64,000 bases of DNA from Mesorhizobium sp. SOD10 (GCA_000824805.1 CCNA01000034.1:310001-374000), one strand, 5' to 3'. Shown: positions 41,322 to 50,044, counted from the first letter of the stretch. Numbers and translations are program-made. The notes: generated by a model from the sequence alone, not told the origin.

Positions 41322-41355
41322 GCCCGCTGCCGCCTCTATCGGTTCGGCAGCGGGC
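41322..41355. repeat. Perfect 11-bp inverted repeat between the FAD genes
   Basis: GCCCGCTGCCG (41322-41332) and CGGCAGCGGGC (41345-41355) make a very stable stem with a 12-base loop. No T run follows, so it is not a standard terminator. It may stabilise the 3' end of the upstream mRNA. Confidence 0.65.
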
Positions 41356-41454
41356 TATCGAGTGGCGGCTCTCACAAGCGGATTAACCTAATTTTTCATT
41401 GCTACCCGGCTCGCGCCTGGGTTGCTTGAGATTGTTCCTACCACCCGAGATATT

Positions 41455-41470
41455 CATAGCGTAAGCTATG
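41455..41470 (+). promoter_or_regulatory. GUAA-tetraloop hairpin at the ribosome site of the second FAD gene
   Basis: CATAGC and GCTATG (41455-41460, 41465-41470) enclose GTAA, a GNRA-class tetraloop in RNA. The stem ends on the first base of GGAG (41470-41473), seven bases before the ATG at 41481, so folding may tune translation. Confidence 0.45.
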
Positions 41471-41480
41471 GAGCACAAAG

Positions 41481-42689
41481 ATGAACACCGCGCAGGGCCA
41501 CGAAACACCTGCTTTCCAGGCTGGTTCGGCCGAAGTCGACGTGGCGATCGTTGGCGCCGGGCTGGCGGGCACGAGCCTGGCCGCGGTGCTGGGGAAGGCC
41601 GGCCGCAAGGTGGCGCTGATTGATCCGCATCTGGTCCATCACGAGGAGTTTCGCGCAGAGAAGATCGGCATGCATGAGATGCAAGCATTCGAGAAGCTTG
41701 GCCTCGGGCCTGCTGTCAGGCCTTTGGTCACGCCGGTGACCGGCACCCATGTGTTCCGCCTCGGCCAGCTTTTCGAGCGCGAACGGAAATGGGAATTCGG
41801 CTTCTCCTACGGCGCGCTGGTCAATGGGTTGAGGCAAGCCCTGCCGGCCGAAGTTCCGCTGACCGTGGGCAAGGTTGCCGAGGTCTCGACCGGGCCGGAC
41901 CGGCAGCGCCTGGTTCTTGCCGGCGGCGCCGTGATAGAAGCCCGCCTGCTGGTGGTGGCGACCGGTTACAGCGAGGCTGTGCGGCGCGCCATCGGCATGG
42001 AGCGCGTCGAGGAATCGAAGGCGCATTCGATGTCGATCGGGTTCGACCTTGCGATCACGCCGCGGGAATGCCCCTATCCGGCGATCATCTGCTACGCCAG
42101 GAACCCGGCGCATCGGATTGCTTATCTCAGCGTCTTCCCGATCTGCAACCGCATGCGGGCAAACCTCTTCCTCTACCGCACCGTGGCGGAAGAGTGGACG
42201 CGAGCGTTCCGCGAAAATCCGCAAGCCGTGCTTTGCGAGGTCATGCCGGAGGTGGCCGCGCAATGCGGAAATTTCGCCGTCGCCGGCCCGGTCGAGGTGA
42301 GACAGGTCAGCCTGACGACGACCAGGGCGCATCGCCGCGCCGGCGTCGTGGCCATCGGCGATGCGTTCTGGACGACATGCCCGACGCCCGGCGTCGGCAT
42401 CAACCGCGTGGTAACCGATGTCGACCGACTTGTTTCGACCTATATTCCCGCCTGGCTCTCGACGCCAGGCATGGGCGCCGAAAAGATCTGCGCCTTCTAC
42501 GACGACCCGGTGAAGGTCGCGACCGACACAGCCGGCATGCGTTCCAGCATCTACGCCAAGCGCATCACCACCGAGACGGGACTCGAATGGCGGCTGCGCC
42601 GCTTGCGCAACAACACCGCCCGCCAGCTGATGATCCTCGGCCGCAAGATAAGCCGCCGCAAAGAGCTGCCGACGCCGAGCGCCGCCTGA
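41481..42689 (+). CDS. FAD-dependent oxidoreductase, second of a tandem pair
   Basis: A 402-residue protein with the same architecture as the previous one: VAIVGAGLAGTSLAAVLGKAG (residues 19-39), the nearly identical LTVGKVAEVSTGPDRQRLVL and EARLLVVATGYSEAVRRAIG, and the GD motif in GVVAIGDAFWTTCPTPGVGINRV. By eye about two thirds of residues are identical to the first copy, so this is a local duplication. The substrate-side residues differ, for example WTTCPTPGVG for ATTCPAQGDG, so the two enzymes may have split roles. It has its own ribosome site with a hairpin, 268 bases after the first copy. Confidence 0.85.
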   Translation: MNTAQGHETPAFQAGSAEVDVAIVGAGLAGTSLAAVLGKAGRKVALIDPHLVHHEEFRAEKIGMHEMQAFEKLGLGPAVRPLVTPVTGTHVFRLGQLFERERKWEFGFSYGALVNGLRQALPAEVPLTVGKVAEVSTGPDRQRLVLAGGAVIEARLLVVATGYSEAVRRAIGMERVEESKAHSMSIGFDLAITPRECPYPAIICYARNPAHRIAYLSVFPICNRMRANLFLYRTVAEEWTRAFRENPQAVLCEVMPEVAAQCGNFAVAGPVEVRQVSLTTTRAHRRAGVVAIGDAFWTTCPTPGVGINRVVTDVDRLVSTYIPAWLSTPGMGAEKICAFYDDPVKVATDTAGMRSSIYAKRITTETGLEWRLRRLRNNTARQLMILGRKISRRKELPTPSAA

Positions 42690-42839
42690 GGAAACGCCCT
42701 GCGAAGTCCCCCTCTACGGCCGCTTCGCAGCCACCTCTCTCCCCGCCTCTGGCGGGCGAGGACCCAGGTCTGCGAGCGCCGAGATTGGCTATATCGGTCG
42801 CGTCGCCCTATTTTCGAGATTCCAACGAGGGTGACGACC

Positions 42840-43337
42840 ATGACCCGCATCCGGGCGATGACGAGGAACGACCTTGCCGACGTGTCACGGCTGCTCGGCC
42901 AATCCTGGCGGCGGACCTATGCACCGATCATGGGCGACGAGACGGTGGCCAGGCTCTCCGACGAAAGGCACGCGCCGGAACGGCTCGCGGCCGAGCTCGA
43001 CGACGAGGACAAGATGTCCTTCGTCGCCGAACGCGCCGACGGCTCGATCGCCGGCTATGCCATGGCGGCGATGGACGAGAAAGGCGACGTAATGCTGGAG
43101 CGGCTGCATATCGAGCCGCAGGCTTTCGGCAGCGGCCTCGCGGTCGACCTTCTGCATGCGGTGCTTGCCGCGCATGCCGGCGTTCCGAGCATCGCGCTGG
43201 AGGTGATCGAGGGCAACGACCGCGCGATCGCCTTCTATCGCAAGCACGGCTTCGAGGTGGTCGAACGTCGGGAAGCGGCCCATGGCGTCGGCGGCCACGC
43301 CTCGCTGATCATGCGCCGTATGCTGCCGCTGGCTTAG
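42840..43337 (+). CDS. GNAT-family N-acetyltransferase
   Basis: A 165-residue protein. ATG 42840 lies 8 bases after GAGGG; an upstream GTG at 42831 touches that site and is less likely. The GNAT fold shows as an N-terminal MTRNDLADVSRLLGQSWRRTYAPIMG, the beta-4 strand VMLERLHIEPQAFGSGLAVDLLHAVLA with the acetyl-CoA loop, and ALEVIEGNDRAIAFYRKHGFEVVER. Substrate unknown. It is separated from the polysaccharide genes by a repeat-like stretch, so co-function is not implied. Confidence 0.9.
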   Translation: MTRIRAMTRNDLADVSRLLGQSWRRTYAPIMGDETVARLSDERHAPERLAAELDDEDKMSFVAERADGSIAGYAMAAMDEKGDVMLERLHIEPQAFGSGLAVDLLHAVLAAHAGVPSIALEVIEGNDRAIAFYRKHGFEVVERREAAHGVGGHASLIMRRMLPLA

Positions 43338-43400
43338 AGCTTTGTTTTTGCCGCAATTCCAGGCGGAAACCGCTCACACTTTTCCCGGAATTGCTTCTAG
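43338..43400. repeat. Intergenic palindromic element
   Basis: GCCGCAATTCCAGGCGGAAA begins the element and CGGAATTGC ends it, the ends being inverted copies (GCAATTCC and GGAATTGC). The form CAATTCCxGGCGGAAACCGC...TTTTCCxGGAATTG is another repeat type common in rhizobia. It lies between two convergent genes and could end both transcripts. Confidence 0.6.
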
Positions 43401-43401
43401 A

Positions 43402-44139
43402 TCAGGCGGCGGCCCGAATGCGCAACGCCCGCATGACGCTTTCCTCGAAAGCGCCAGGCACCCTGCCCGCTTCGGCCAATTGGGCCGCATCCCAGCTCCG
43501 GCTCAGGTTCCCCTCGGCCATCAGCACCGCGCGGTTGCAGAGCACTGGGACGGCCTCCACCACATGGGTCGAGATGATGGCGGCGTGCCGCCCGCTCGCG
43601 CAGAGCGCGGTGATGACGCGCTTCACCTCCCAGGCGGCGACCGGATCGAGGCCGTTCAACGTCTCGTCGAAGATCAGAAGCGGCGGCCGGCCAACAAGCG
43701 CTGCGACGATCGCGGCCTTGGCTCGCGTGCCGAGCGAATATTCGGCGATCGGGCGGTCGATCCAGCGCCCGAGCTCGAGCCGCTCCAGAAGATCGCCGGT
43801 CGGCAGCTCGTCCGGCGCGCAGCCACGGATCGAGGCGACGAGCTCGATATACTGGCGTCCCGAAAGCGACGCCGGCAGTTCGTGCGGCTCAATGGCGAGG
43901 CCGAAGAGGGCCTTGGCGCGCTCCGGCGCGGCGGCGAGGTCGATTCCGTCTATCGCCACGCTGCCGCCGATCAAGGGGATTTGGCCGGTGATCGCCCTGA
44001 TCAGCGTCGACTTGCCCGAACCGTTGGCGCCGAGCAGGCCGAGGATGTCGCCCCGGCGGAGCGAAAGATCGATGCCGCGAACGACAATGCGTCCGCGATA
44101 GCCAGCGCTGAGTTCTTCGATGCTGAGGACTTCAGCCAT
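43402..44139 (-). CDS. ABC transporter ATP-binding protein
   Basis: A 245-residue ATPase; the ATG at 44139 is inside the 3' end of the permease gene. Walker A GANGSGKSTLI (residues about 37-47), a signature-like SLGTRAKAAI in the place of LSGGQ, Walker B LLIFDETLNGLDP and the switch His in ISTHVVE are all present. The signature motif is unusual (SLGTR instead of LSGGQ), as in several ABC-2-type exporters. The dedicated permease is the upstream gene, overlapping by 8 bases. The transported substrate is unknown. Confidence 0.9.
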   Translation of the reverse strand: MAEVLSIEELSAGYRGRIVVRGIDLSLRRGDILGLLGANGSGKSTLIRAITGQIPLIGGSVAIDGIDLAAAPERAKALFGLAIEPHELPASLSGRQYIELVASIRGCAPDELPTGDLLERLELGRWIDRPIAEYSLGTRAKAAIVAALVGRPPLLIFDETLNGLDPVAAWEVKRVITALCASGRHAAIISTHVVEAVPVLCNRAVLMAEGNLSRSWDAAQLAEAGRVPGAFEESVMRALRIRAAA

Positions 44140-45286
44140 TGCGATACCTTTGTCGGGTTCGATGCCACAAGAAGAACACGAGCGCTGCCAGACCAATGAG
44201 GACGGTGCGGCCATATTCCAGCGTCTCATAGCTGGCATAGGCAAGCGCGCCGGCAAAGCTCAGCATGGCGACGAAGGGCGCGTTGAGGAAATAGGCGCCG
44301 AACACCGCATAGGCGCCGTTCAGCACCAGCAGCCAGAGCCCGCTCGCGACCGGCACCGACCAGGCCGACGGCTCTGCCGCGAGTGCCGCGCCGGCCGGCA
44401 GCAGGAAGAAGGCGAGCGACAGCTGCAGCGGCAATCGCACCAGCCGCAGCCATACTCGAACAAAGCCGATGGGCGCCGTGCGCAGCACCGGCGAGCCGAG
44501 CGGCTGGCAGCGCAGGCTGAGCATGAAAACAAGAATGCCGCCCGCCAGGCCAGCGATCGCCGCCGGCGCGGCCGAGCGGCCGGCCAGGCTGGCCCAAGCG
44601 CCGAGGATGGCCGCGAGCGCGAGCAGCAGGCCAGCGGCAGCCAGCTTCCATGACGGCCGTATATGGCCGGCCGGCAGGTTCCAGGCCCAACTGGAAAGCC
44701 AGCTTGGACGTGCGCGGTCGAGGCGGCGCAGCCAAGGCCTTCCGACCGGAGCCACCGCCCTTGCCTCCTCATCAAGGAGAAGGCGTGGCCGCCGCCGCAG
44801 GCGCCATAGGGCTGCTGTGCCGAAGCCGAGGGCGAACAAGATCGCCGCGCTCAAGCCCCAGGTCGGCGCCAGCGGCTTTCCAATGACGGCGCAGGCGAAG
44901 CCGACCGAAAGAGCAACCAGCAGCACAAGCGGTCCGGCAAGCACGAGAGTCGCCTCGCCGGCCAGTCGGCGGCGCCGTCCAGCAGCGAGCGGCAGCGCCT
45001 TGAGGAAGGGCGCGAAGGCGCGTCGAAGGCAGAGCCCCGAGACCGCGTTTCCGGCGAGCGCTCCGAGCACCGCCAAGACCAATGGCAGCCCAAGCATCCA
45101 CAGAAGCTGGTCGTTCCGCAGTTTCGGCGCCGCGGCATGCAGCGCGACGACGACATCGGCGATCGCATAGGCCAGAAGGCCACCGCCGCCGAGCGCAATC
45201 GAGGCGAGGTCGCGGCGCCGCATCGCGCGCAAGCCGGCGACCAGCTCACGCCAGAGCAATATCAGGACAAGCCTGTCGTGCCGCAT
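44132..45286 (-). CDS. ABC transporter membrane protein
   Basis: A 384-residue protein with many hydrophobic helices (among them IALGGGGLLAYAIADVVVALHA, LVLLVALSVGFACAVIG, GLLLALAAILGAWASLAG, AFFLLPAGAALAA). ATG 45286 is chosen as the first methionine with a plausible length; the longer open frame upstream is unsupported. It is probably an ABC-2-type or related permease. Its stop overlaps the ATPase start, so the two form one unit. An Arg/Leu-rich cytosolic loop lies near residues 190-225. I cannot name the substrate. Confidence 0.75.
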   Translation of the reverse strand: MRHDRLVLILLWRELVAGLRAMRRRDLASIALGGGGLLAYAIADVVVALHAAAPKLRNDQLLWMLGLPLVLAVLGALAGNAVSGLCLRRAFAPFLKALPLAAGRRRRLAGEATLVLAGPLVLLVALSVGFACAVIGKPLAPTWGLSAAILFALGFGTAALWRLRRRPRLLLDEEARAVAPVGRPWLRRLDRARPSWLSSWAWNLPAGHIRPSWKLAAAGLLLALAAILGAWASLAGRSAAPAAIAGLAGGILVFMLSLRCQPLGSPVLRTAPIGFVRVWLRLVRLPLQLSLAFFLLPAGAALAAEPSAWSVPVASGLWLLVLNGAYAVFGAYFLNAPFVAMLSFAGALAYASYETLEYGRTVLIGLAALVFFLWHRTRQRYRNG

Positions 45287-45410
45287 CGATCCGTCATCAT
45301 GGTTCCGACACCGAAATAGGTCATGGCAATTGTGCCGTGAGTTAGGCGACAACCGTTCTGACGCAAGCCAGAAAGGAGATCATCCGTCCAGATTTGCGCA
45401 GCGAGCGCCC

Positions 45411-46441
45411 TCAAGCCGAACGGCGTAGCATCAGTTCGGCGTTGAGCAGGACGCGCGCGTTGTCGCGCTTGGCCGCCGGTGCATTCTCGTCCAGTCGCCG
45501 CAGCAGGAGCTCGATCGCCAGGCGGCCGATCTCGTTGTAGTTCTGTGCCACGGTGGTGATCGGCGGACAGGCATAGCGCGACAAAGGATGGTCGTCATGG
45601 CCGGCGACGCGCAGATCGCAGTCGGCGCCATGCCCCACCTTCAGGCCGAGCTCATAGGCGGCGCTGATGACGCCGAAGGCGATGCGGTCGTTGGCGCAAA
45701 GCACGGTCCTTGTGGGGAAGCCCTGCCCTTTCAGGATGCGCAGTGCCTCGTCATGGCCGAATTTCTCGAAGTCCCAGGACCTGACATCCTCGACCGCTAC
45801 GATCGAGGGCGTCATCTTGAACCCATGCATGGCCTCGACATAGGCCTCCTGCCGGGCGGAAGCGTTGTTGTTGACCAGCGGCATGGCGAAATAACAGGGC
45901 GGCTCGCCGAGCGGCAGAGATAGTCGACGATCAGCCGGAAGCTCTGCCGGTTGTCGGTCCCGACGAAGGACGAGGTCTCGTCGAGCGGGGAATCGACATA
46001 GATCAGCGGGATCGAAGCGCCGAGCTCTGCAAGCACGCGGTGGTGCGAGCGCACGCCGAGCGGCGCAATGATGGCGCCAGCGATGTTCATCGAGCGGAAC
46101 GTCTGGATCGCCTGGTCCTCCATCTCGGCGCGGCCGTCGGAAGACAGCACGAAGGCGAGGAAGCCGGCCTCGTTGGCGATCGTCTCTATGCGGCGCGTCA
46201 GCGCCATGTAGAACGGATCGGTCGAATTGGGGATGATGACGCCGAGGATGTTGGAGCGGCGGCGGTTCAGATTGACCGCGAACATGCTGGGGCGGAAGTC
46301 CGACTTCTTCAGCGCCGCCTCGATGGTGCTGCGCGTGTTCTGCCGCACCGAGGCGGGGTCGTTGAAGTATTTCGAGACCGTGGTGCGGGACAGGCCGACA
46401 AAGGCGGAAAAATCCTCCATCGTCCTGATCGTCTTTGCCAT
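45411..46441 (-). pseudogene. LacI-family regulator, frameshifted
   Basis: Two frames make one LacI protein. The first (ATG 46441) holds the helix-turn-helix (MEDFSAFVGLSRTTVSKYFNDPASV), the hinge (NRRRSNILGVIIPNSTDPFY) and most of the sugar-binding N-subdomain down to RLIVDYLCR. It then leaves the family pattern near 45905-45915. The second frame resumes with YFAMPLVNNNASARQEAYVEAMHGF and runs to the end, VLLNAELMLRRSA. One base appears to be missing. It is the likely regulator of the adjacent sugar-alcohol genes, all on the same strand. It may be a true loss or a sequencing error. Confidence 0.8.
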
Positions 46442-46525
46442 CCTTCTGCCCCTGTCGGTACCGCCGTCACGACTGTCTACTTGAGTCACTCCGCGACGCA
46501 AAGGCAAGCAATCGTGCTCTCCCGT

Positions 46526-47536
46526 TCAAGCCTCGACCGAGAACTGGACCTTCATCGTCGCCGGATTGCCGCTCTTGGCGAAGAAAGGCAGCACCTCGCC
46601 GAGCGGCAGGCGGTGGCTGACCAGCCTTGCCATGGTGCCGTCGTCGCGGCTTAAGATCTCCAGCGCCTGCGGGATATTGCGGTTCAGCGAATGCGAGCCG
46701 GCCAGCCTTATCTGGCGGCGGAAGATCTCGAACGGGGCGACCGCAATCCTGGCATCGGGCGCGCAGACGCCGAAGACCAGCGCCGTGCCGCCATCGGCGG
46801 TGAGGCCGATTATGCCTTCGACGACCTTGGCGATACCGGTGGCGTCGGCGACGAAGTCGAAACCTCTCGCCCGCGCCGCAAGATCTTGTGAGCCGGACCC
46901 CAGCGGCTCCAGCCCGAGCGAGGCGGCGAAGGCGAGACGCGGCTCACTTATATCGGCCACCGCCACTTTCGTCACGCCTCTCGCCTTGAGCGACAAGGCC
47001 ATCAGAAGCCCGATCGGCCCGGCGCCGAAGACGAGCGCGTTGCCGGGCACGTGACCGCCGGTCCCTACCCCGGCCGCGCCGAGGCCGTTGAGCACGCAGG
47101 CGAGCGGCTCGGCGAGCGCCGCCGTCTCGAAAGCGAGATGGCCGATGGGGTGGAGATGATCGACGGCAACAAGGCTGTATTCGGCAAAGCCGCCATTCTC
47201 CGTCACGCCATAGGCCTTCAGCGTGGCGCAGAGATTGGTGAGACCCTTGGCGCAGGACGGGCAGTGGCCGCAGGGGATGTTGGGATCGACGGCGACGCGG
47301 TCGCCAGGCTTCACCGCCGTCACGTCCTCGGCGACGGCCTCGACCGTGCCGGCATATTCATGGCCGGGCACCAGCGGAAACGCGCCCGACCCATAACGAC
47401 CATGCAGCACGTCGATATCGGTGTGGCAGAGCCCTGCCGCGTGCACCCGCAGCAGAGCATGGCCGGGCCTGATCGCGGGCATTTCGAGCTCCGCCATGCC
47501 GGCATCGCCGGCCGCGGCAAATCGGATGGCCTTCAT
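46526..47536 (-). CDS. Zinc-dependent alcohol (polyol) dehydrogenase
   Basis: A 336-residue medium-chain dehydrogenase. ATG 47536 follows GAGGGAG at about 6 bases; an ATG two codons before it is possible. Zinc and catalytic residues are visible in LCHTDIDVLHG and GHEYAGTV, the four structural-zinc cysteines in CGHCPSCAKGLTNLC, and the nucleotide fold in ALVFGAGPIGLLMAL. The pattern is that of sorbitol/arabitol-type NAD dehydrogenases that oxidise polyols. It is the second intact gene of a decaying sugar-alcohol locus, 31 bases downstream of the SmoS-like gene. Confidence 0.9.
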   Translation of the reverse strand: MKAIRFAAAGDAGMAELEMPAIRPGHALLRVHAAGLCHTDIDVLHGRYGSGAFPLVPGHEYAGTVEAVAEDVTAVKPGDRVAVDPNIPCGHCPSCAKGLTNLCATLKAYGVTENGGFAEYSLVAVDHLHPIGHLAFETAALAEPLACVLNGLGAAGVGTGGHVPGNALVFGAGPIGLLMALSLKARGVTKVAVADISEPRLAFAASLGLEPLGSGSQDLAARARGFDFVADATGIAKVVEGIIGLTADGGTALVFGVCAPDARIAVAPFEIFRRQIRLAGSHSLNRNIPQALEILSRDDGTMARLVSHRLPLGEVLPFFAKSGNPATMKVQFSVEA

Positions 47537-47567
47537 TGTCATCTCCCTCGAAACCAGATGATTGCCC

Positions 47568-48338
47568 TCAGCTCATCCAGTTGCCGCCGTCGACATTGTA
47601 GGCCTGGGCCAGGATGTAGTCGCTGTCGGACGAGGCGAGAAAAACGGCGAGTCCGGCAATGTCTTCGGGCCGCGCGAAACGGCCGATCGGCACCGACTTC
47701 GCCACCGCCGCCTTCTTCTCGCCCGGCTTCAAGCCTTCCCATTTGGCGAAATGCGCATCGACCACGTCCCAATGCTCGCCGTCGACGACGCCAGGCGCAA
47801 TCGCGTTGACATTGATGCCGTGCTTGACCAGCGCAAGCGCGGCCGACTGCGTGGCCGAGATGATCGCCGCCTTGGAGGCGCAGTAGAGCGTCACCAGTGC
47901 CTCGGCACGGCGGCCGGCCTGGCTCGCCATGTTGATGATCTTGCCGCCACGGCCCCGCGCTATCATGACGTTGGCCACCGCCTTCATCACGAAGAGCGGG
48001 CCCTTGAGATTGATGCCGAAGACGCGCTCATAGCTCTGTTCGGTGATGTCGGTGATCGGCGCCATGTCGAAGATGGCCGCATTGTTGACGAGAATGTCGA
48101 TGCCGCCGAATTCGCGGTCGATTTCGGCGACGACATTTTCGATCGCGGCAAGGTCCGTGACGTCGAGCTTCCTCGCGCTTGCCGCCGGACCGATTTCCCT
48201 GGCCGCCCGCGTTGCGCGTTCGATGTCGATGTCGGCGATCACCACTTTGGCGCCTTCACGCGCAAAGGCCTGTGCGAAGCCGAGGCCGATACCGCGCGCG
48301 CCGCCGGTGATCAGGGCGATTTTGTCCTTCAGCTTCAT
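47568..48338 (-). CDS. SDR polyol dehydrogenase (SmoS/sorbitol or galactitol dehydrogenase type)
   Basis: A 256-residue classical SDR from ATG 48338. It has GGARGIG (residues about 12-18), an Asp after beta-2 (VVIADIDIER) that favours NAD, NNAAIF, Ser in INMASQAG, and the YCASKAA catalytic Tyr-Lys pair, then the APGVVDGEHWD loop. This loop and the ending NVDGGNWMS are characteristic of rhizobial sorbitol (L-iditol) 2-dehydrogenase SmoS and galactitol dehydrogenases. It oxidises a hexitol to a ketose. It lies between the dehydrogenase gene and the truncated binding-protein gene on the same strand. Confidence 0.9.
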   Translation of the reverse strand: MKLKDKIALITGGARGIGLGFAQAFAREGAKVVIADIDIERATRAAREIGPAASARKLDVTDLAAIENVVAEIDREFGGIDILVNNAAIFDMAPITDITEQSYERVFGINLKGPLFVMKAVANVMIARGRGGKIINMASQAGRRAEALVTLYCASKAAIISATQSAALALVKHGINVNAIAPGVVDGEHWDVVDAHFAKWEGLKPGEKKAAVAKSVPIGRFARPEDIAGLAVFLASSDSDYILAQAYNVDGGNWMS

Positions 48339-48586
48339 TGCAGTTCCCAATTCTTCCGCGTTTCGAAAATGTTTGCCGGGCGTGGGGGCAGTTTGTCTGA
48401 TCCGCTATCGAGGAAGGCACGGACCCACCTTTGCTCAGGCAATTCCGAAGAATGAAACGCTACGCGCTTCTCCACGAATTGCCCAGGCGGATCCGCGCAT
48501 CCTCCGGCCGGCCGCGGGGGAGTTCCGCGGCGGGCCGGATGGCCGGAGGCGGCGCACATTCCGCTTCCCGGCTTGAGCGACTGCGC

Positions 48587-49138
48587 CTATTTGATGTAGC
48601 CCGCTTCCTCCATCGTCTTCTCGACGGAAGCCTGGGCCCCGTTCAGCGCGTCGTCCACCGACTGCTCGCCGGTGACGGCCGCCGCGATCGCCTGGCCTAC
48701 CTGCGTGCCGATGCCCTGGAACTCGGGTATGGCGACGAACTGGATGCCCGTATAGGGCACCGGATCCTTGGTCTGCTTGGTCGGATCGGCGGATTCAATC
48801 GCGGCAAGCACGGTCGCGGCAAAGGGCGCCGCCTTCTGGTAATCCGCGCTGGCATAGGTGGATTTGCGCGTTCCCGGCGGTGCCGCTACCCAGCCCTCGG
48901 TCTCGCCGACGCGCTGGACATAGGCCTTCGAAGTCGCCCATTTGACGAAGGATTTCGCCGTATCCGCCTTCTTGGTCGAGGTCGGGACGGCCAGGCTCCA
49001 GGCCCAGCCCCAGGCCGAACCGTTTGGCGTGACCGCGACAGGGGCCTTGGCGAAGGCGACCTTGTCGGCGACCTTGCTCTGCTTCGGATCATAGACGCGG
49101 CCGGCGGCGGACGTGGCGTCGATCCACATCGCGCAAGC
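48587..49138 (-). pseudogene. C-terminal fragment of a sugar-alcohol ABC solute-binding protein
   Basis: The minus-strand frame has recognisable family sequence only from about 49138 to its stop: CAMWIDATSAAGRVYDPKQS, then WGWAWSLAVPTSTKKADTAKSFVKW, and the end SVDDALNGAQASVEKTMEEAGYIK. This is the C-terminal 180 residues of a type-1 (SmoE/ugpB-like) binding protein. The first 200-250 residues, including the signal peptide, are absent; upstream bases instead encode GatZ/KbaZ on the other strand. The permease and ATPase genes that normally follow are also missing here. It cannot give a working binding protein. Confidence 0.8.
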
Positions 49139-50041
49139 AAGATCCATCTCGATGCCTCGATGGGCTGTGCAGGCGAACCAGCGGCGCTCGACGACGAGAC
49201 CATCGCGACGCGCGCCGCGCGGCTTGCCAAGGCGGCGGAAAAGGCGGCGCGCTCGCGTGGCGGTGCTGCGCCGCTCTACATCATCGGCACCGAGGTGCCG
49301 GTGCCGGGCGGCGCCGATCATGCCATCAGCGACCTGAAGCCGACGGAGGCGACCGCCGCGCGCCGCACCATCGACATCCATCGCGAGATCTTTTCCCGCG
49401 AGGGGCTGGAGGAAGCATTCGGCCGTGTCATCGCCGTGGTCGTGCAGCCGGGCGTCGAATTCGGCAGCGAAAATGTCGTCGCCTACAGGCCAGAGGCATC
49501 CGCTCCGCTGACCGCCCTCCTCGACCATGAAACCGCTCTCGTCTACGAAGCGCATTCGACAGATTACCAGAGCCTTTCGGCGCTGACGGCGCTGGTCGCC
49601 AATGGTTTCCCGATCCTCAAAGTGGGGCCCGGCTTGACCTTCGCACTGCGCGAGGCGCTTTACGGGCTGGATCTCGTCGCCTCCGAAATGGTCTGCGGCT
49701 ATGGCGAGCGCTCGCTTGCCAAGGCGATGGAAACGCTGATGCTGTCCGCGCCGGGCAACTGGCGCAGCCACTACCATGGTAACGACAGGCGCCTCTATCT
49801 GCAGCGGCACTACAGCTACAGCGACCGCATCCGCTATTATTGGAGCAACCCCGCGGCAAGCGTCGCGGTCGCGCGCCTGCGCGAAGCGCTGAGCGGCGTC
49901 GCGATTCCCGAGACGCTGATGCGGCAGTTCCTGCCGACGCTGCCAGCGGAGTTCGGCGCCGCCGGCGATCCCGAGGCGATCCTGCTCGCGGCCGTCGACC
50001 TGGTGCTTGCCGATTACGACGCCGCCTGCCGCCAGGCCTGA
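49139..50041 (+). pseudogene. 5'-truncated GatZ/KbaZ (tagatose-bisphosphate aldolase subunit)
   Basis: The plus-strand frame matches GatZ/KbaZ from KIHLDASMGCAGEP onward (first family residue at about 49139): PLYIIGTEVPVPGGA, REGLEEAFGRVIAVVVQPGVEF, YEAHSTDYQ, LKVGPGLTFALREALYGL, and the terminal AILLAAVDLVLADY. About 300 residues remain of a protein that is normally around 420, so roughly the first 110-120 are gone. An internal ATG at 49160 could start a shortened product, but no good ribosome site is visible. GatZ helps GatY split tagatose-1,6-bisphosphate in galactitol catabolism. Confidence 0.8.
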
Positions 50042-50044
50042 CGC

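Noticed and set aside
48431..49138. 5' part of the GatZ gene upstream of the junction
   Set aside because: The frame is open, but the translated residues do not match the family and are antisense to the binding-protein fragment, so the true GatZ part starts only at about 49139.
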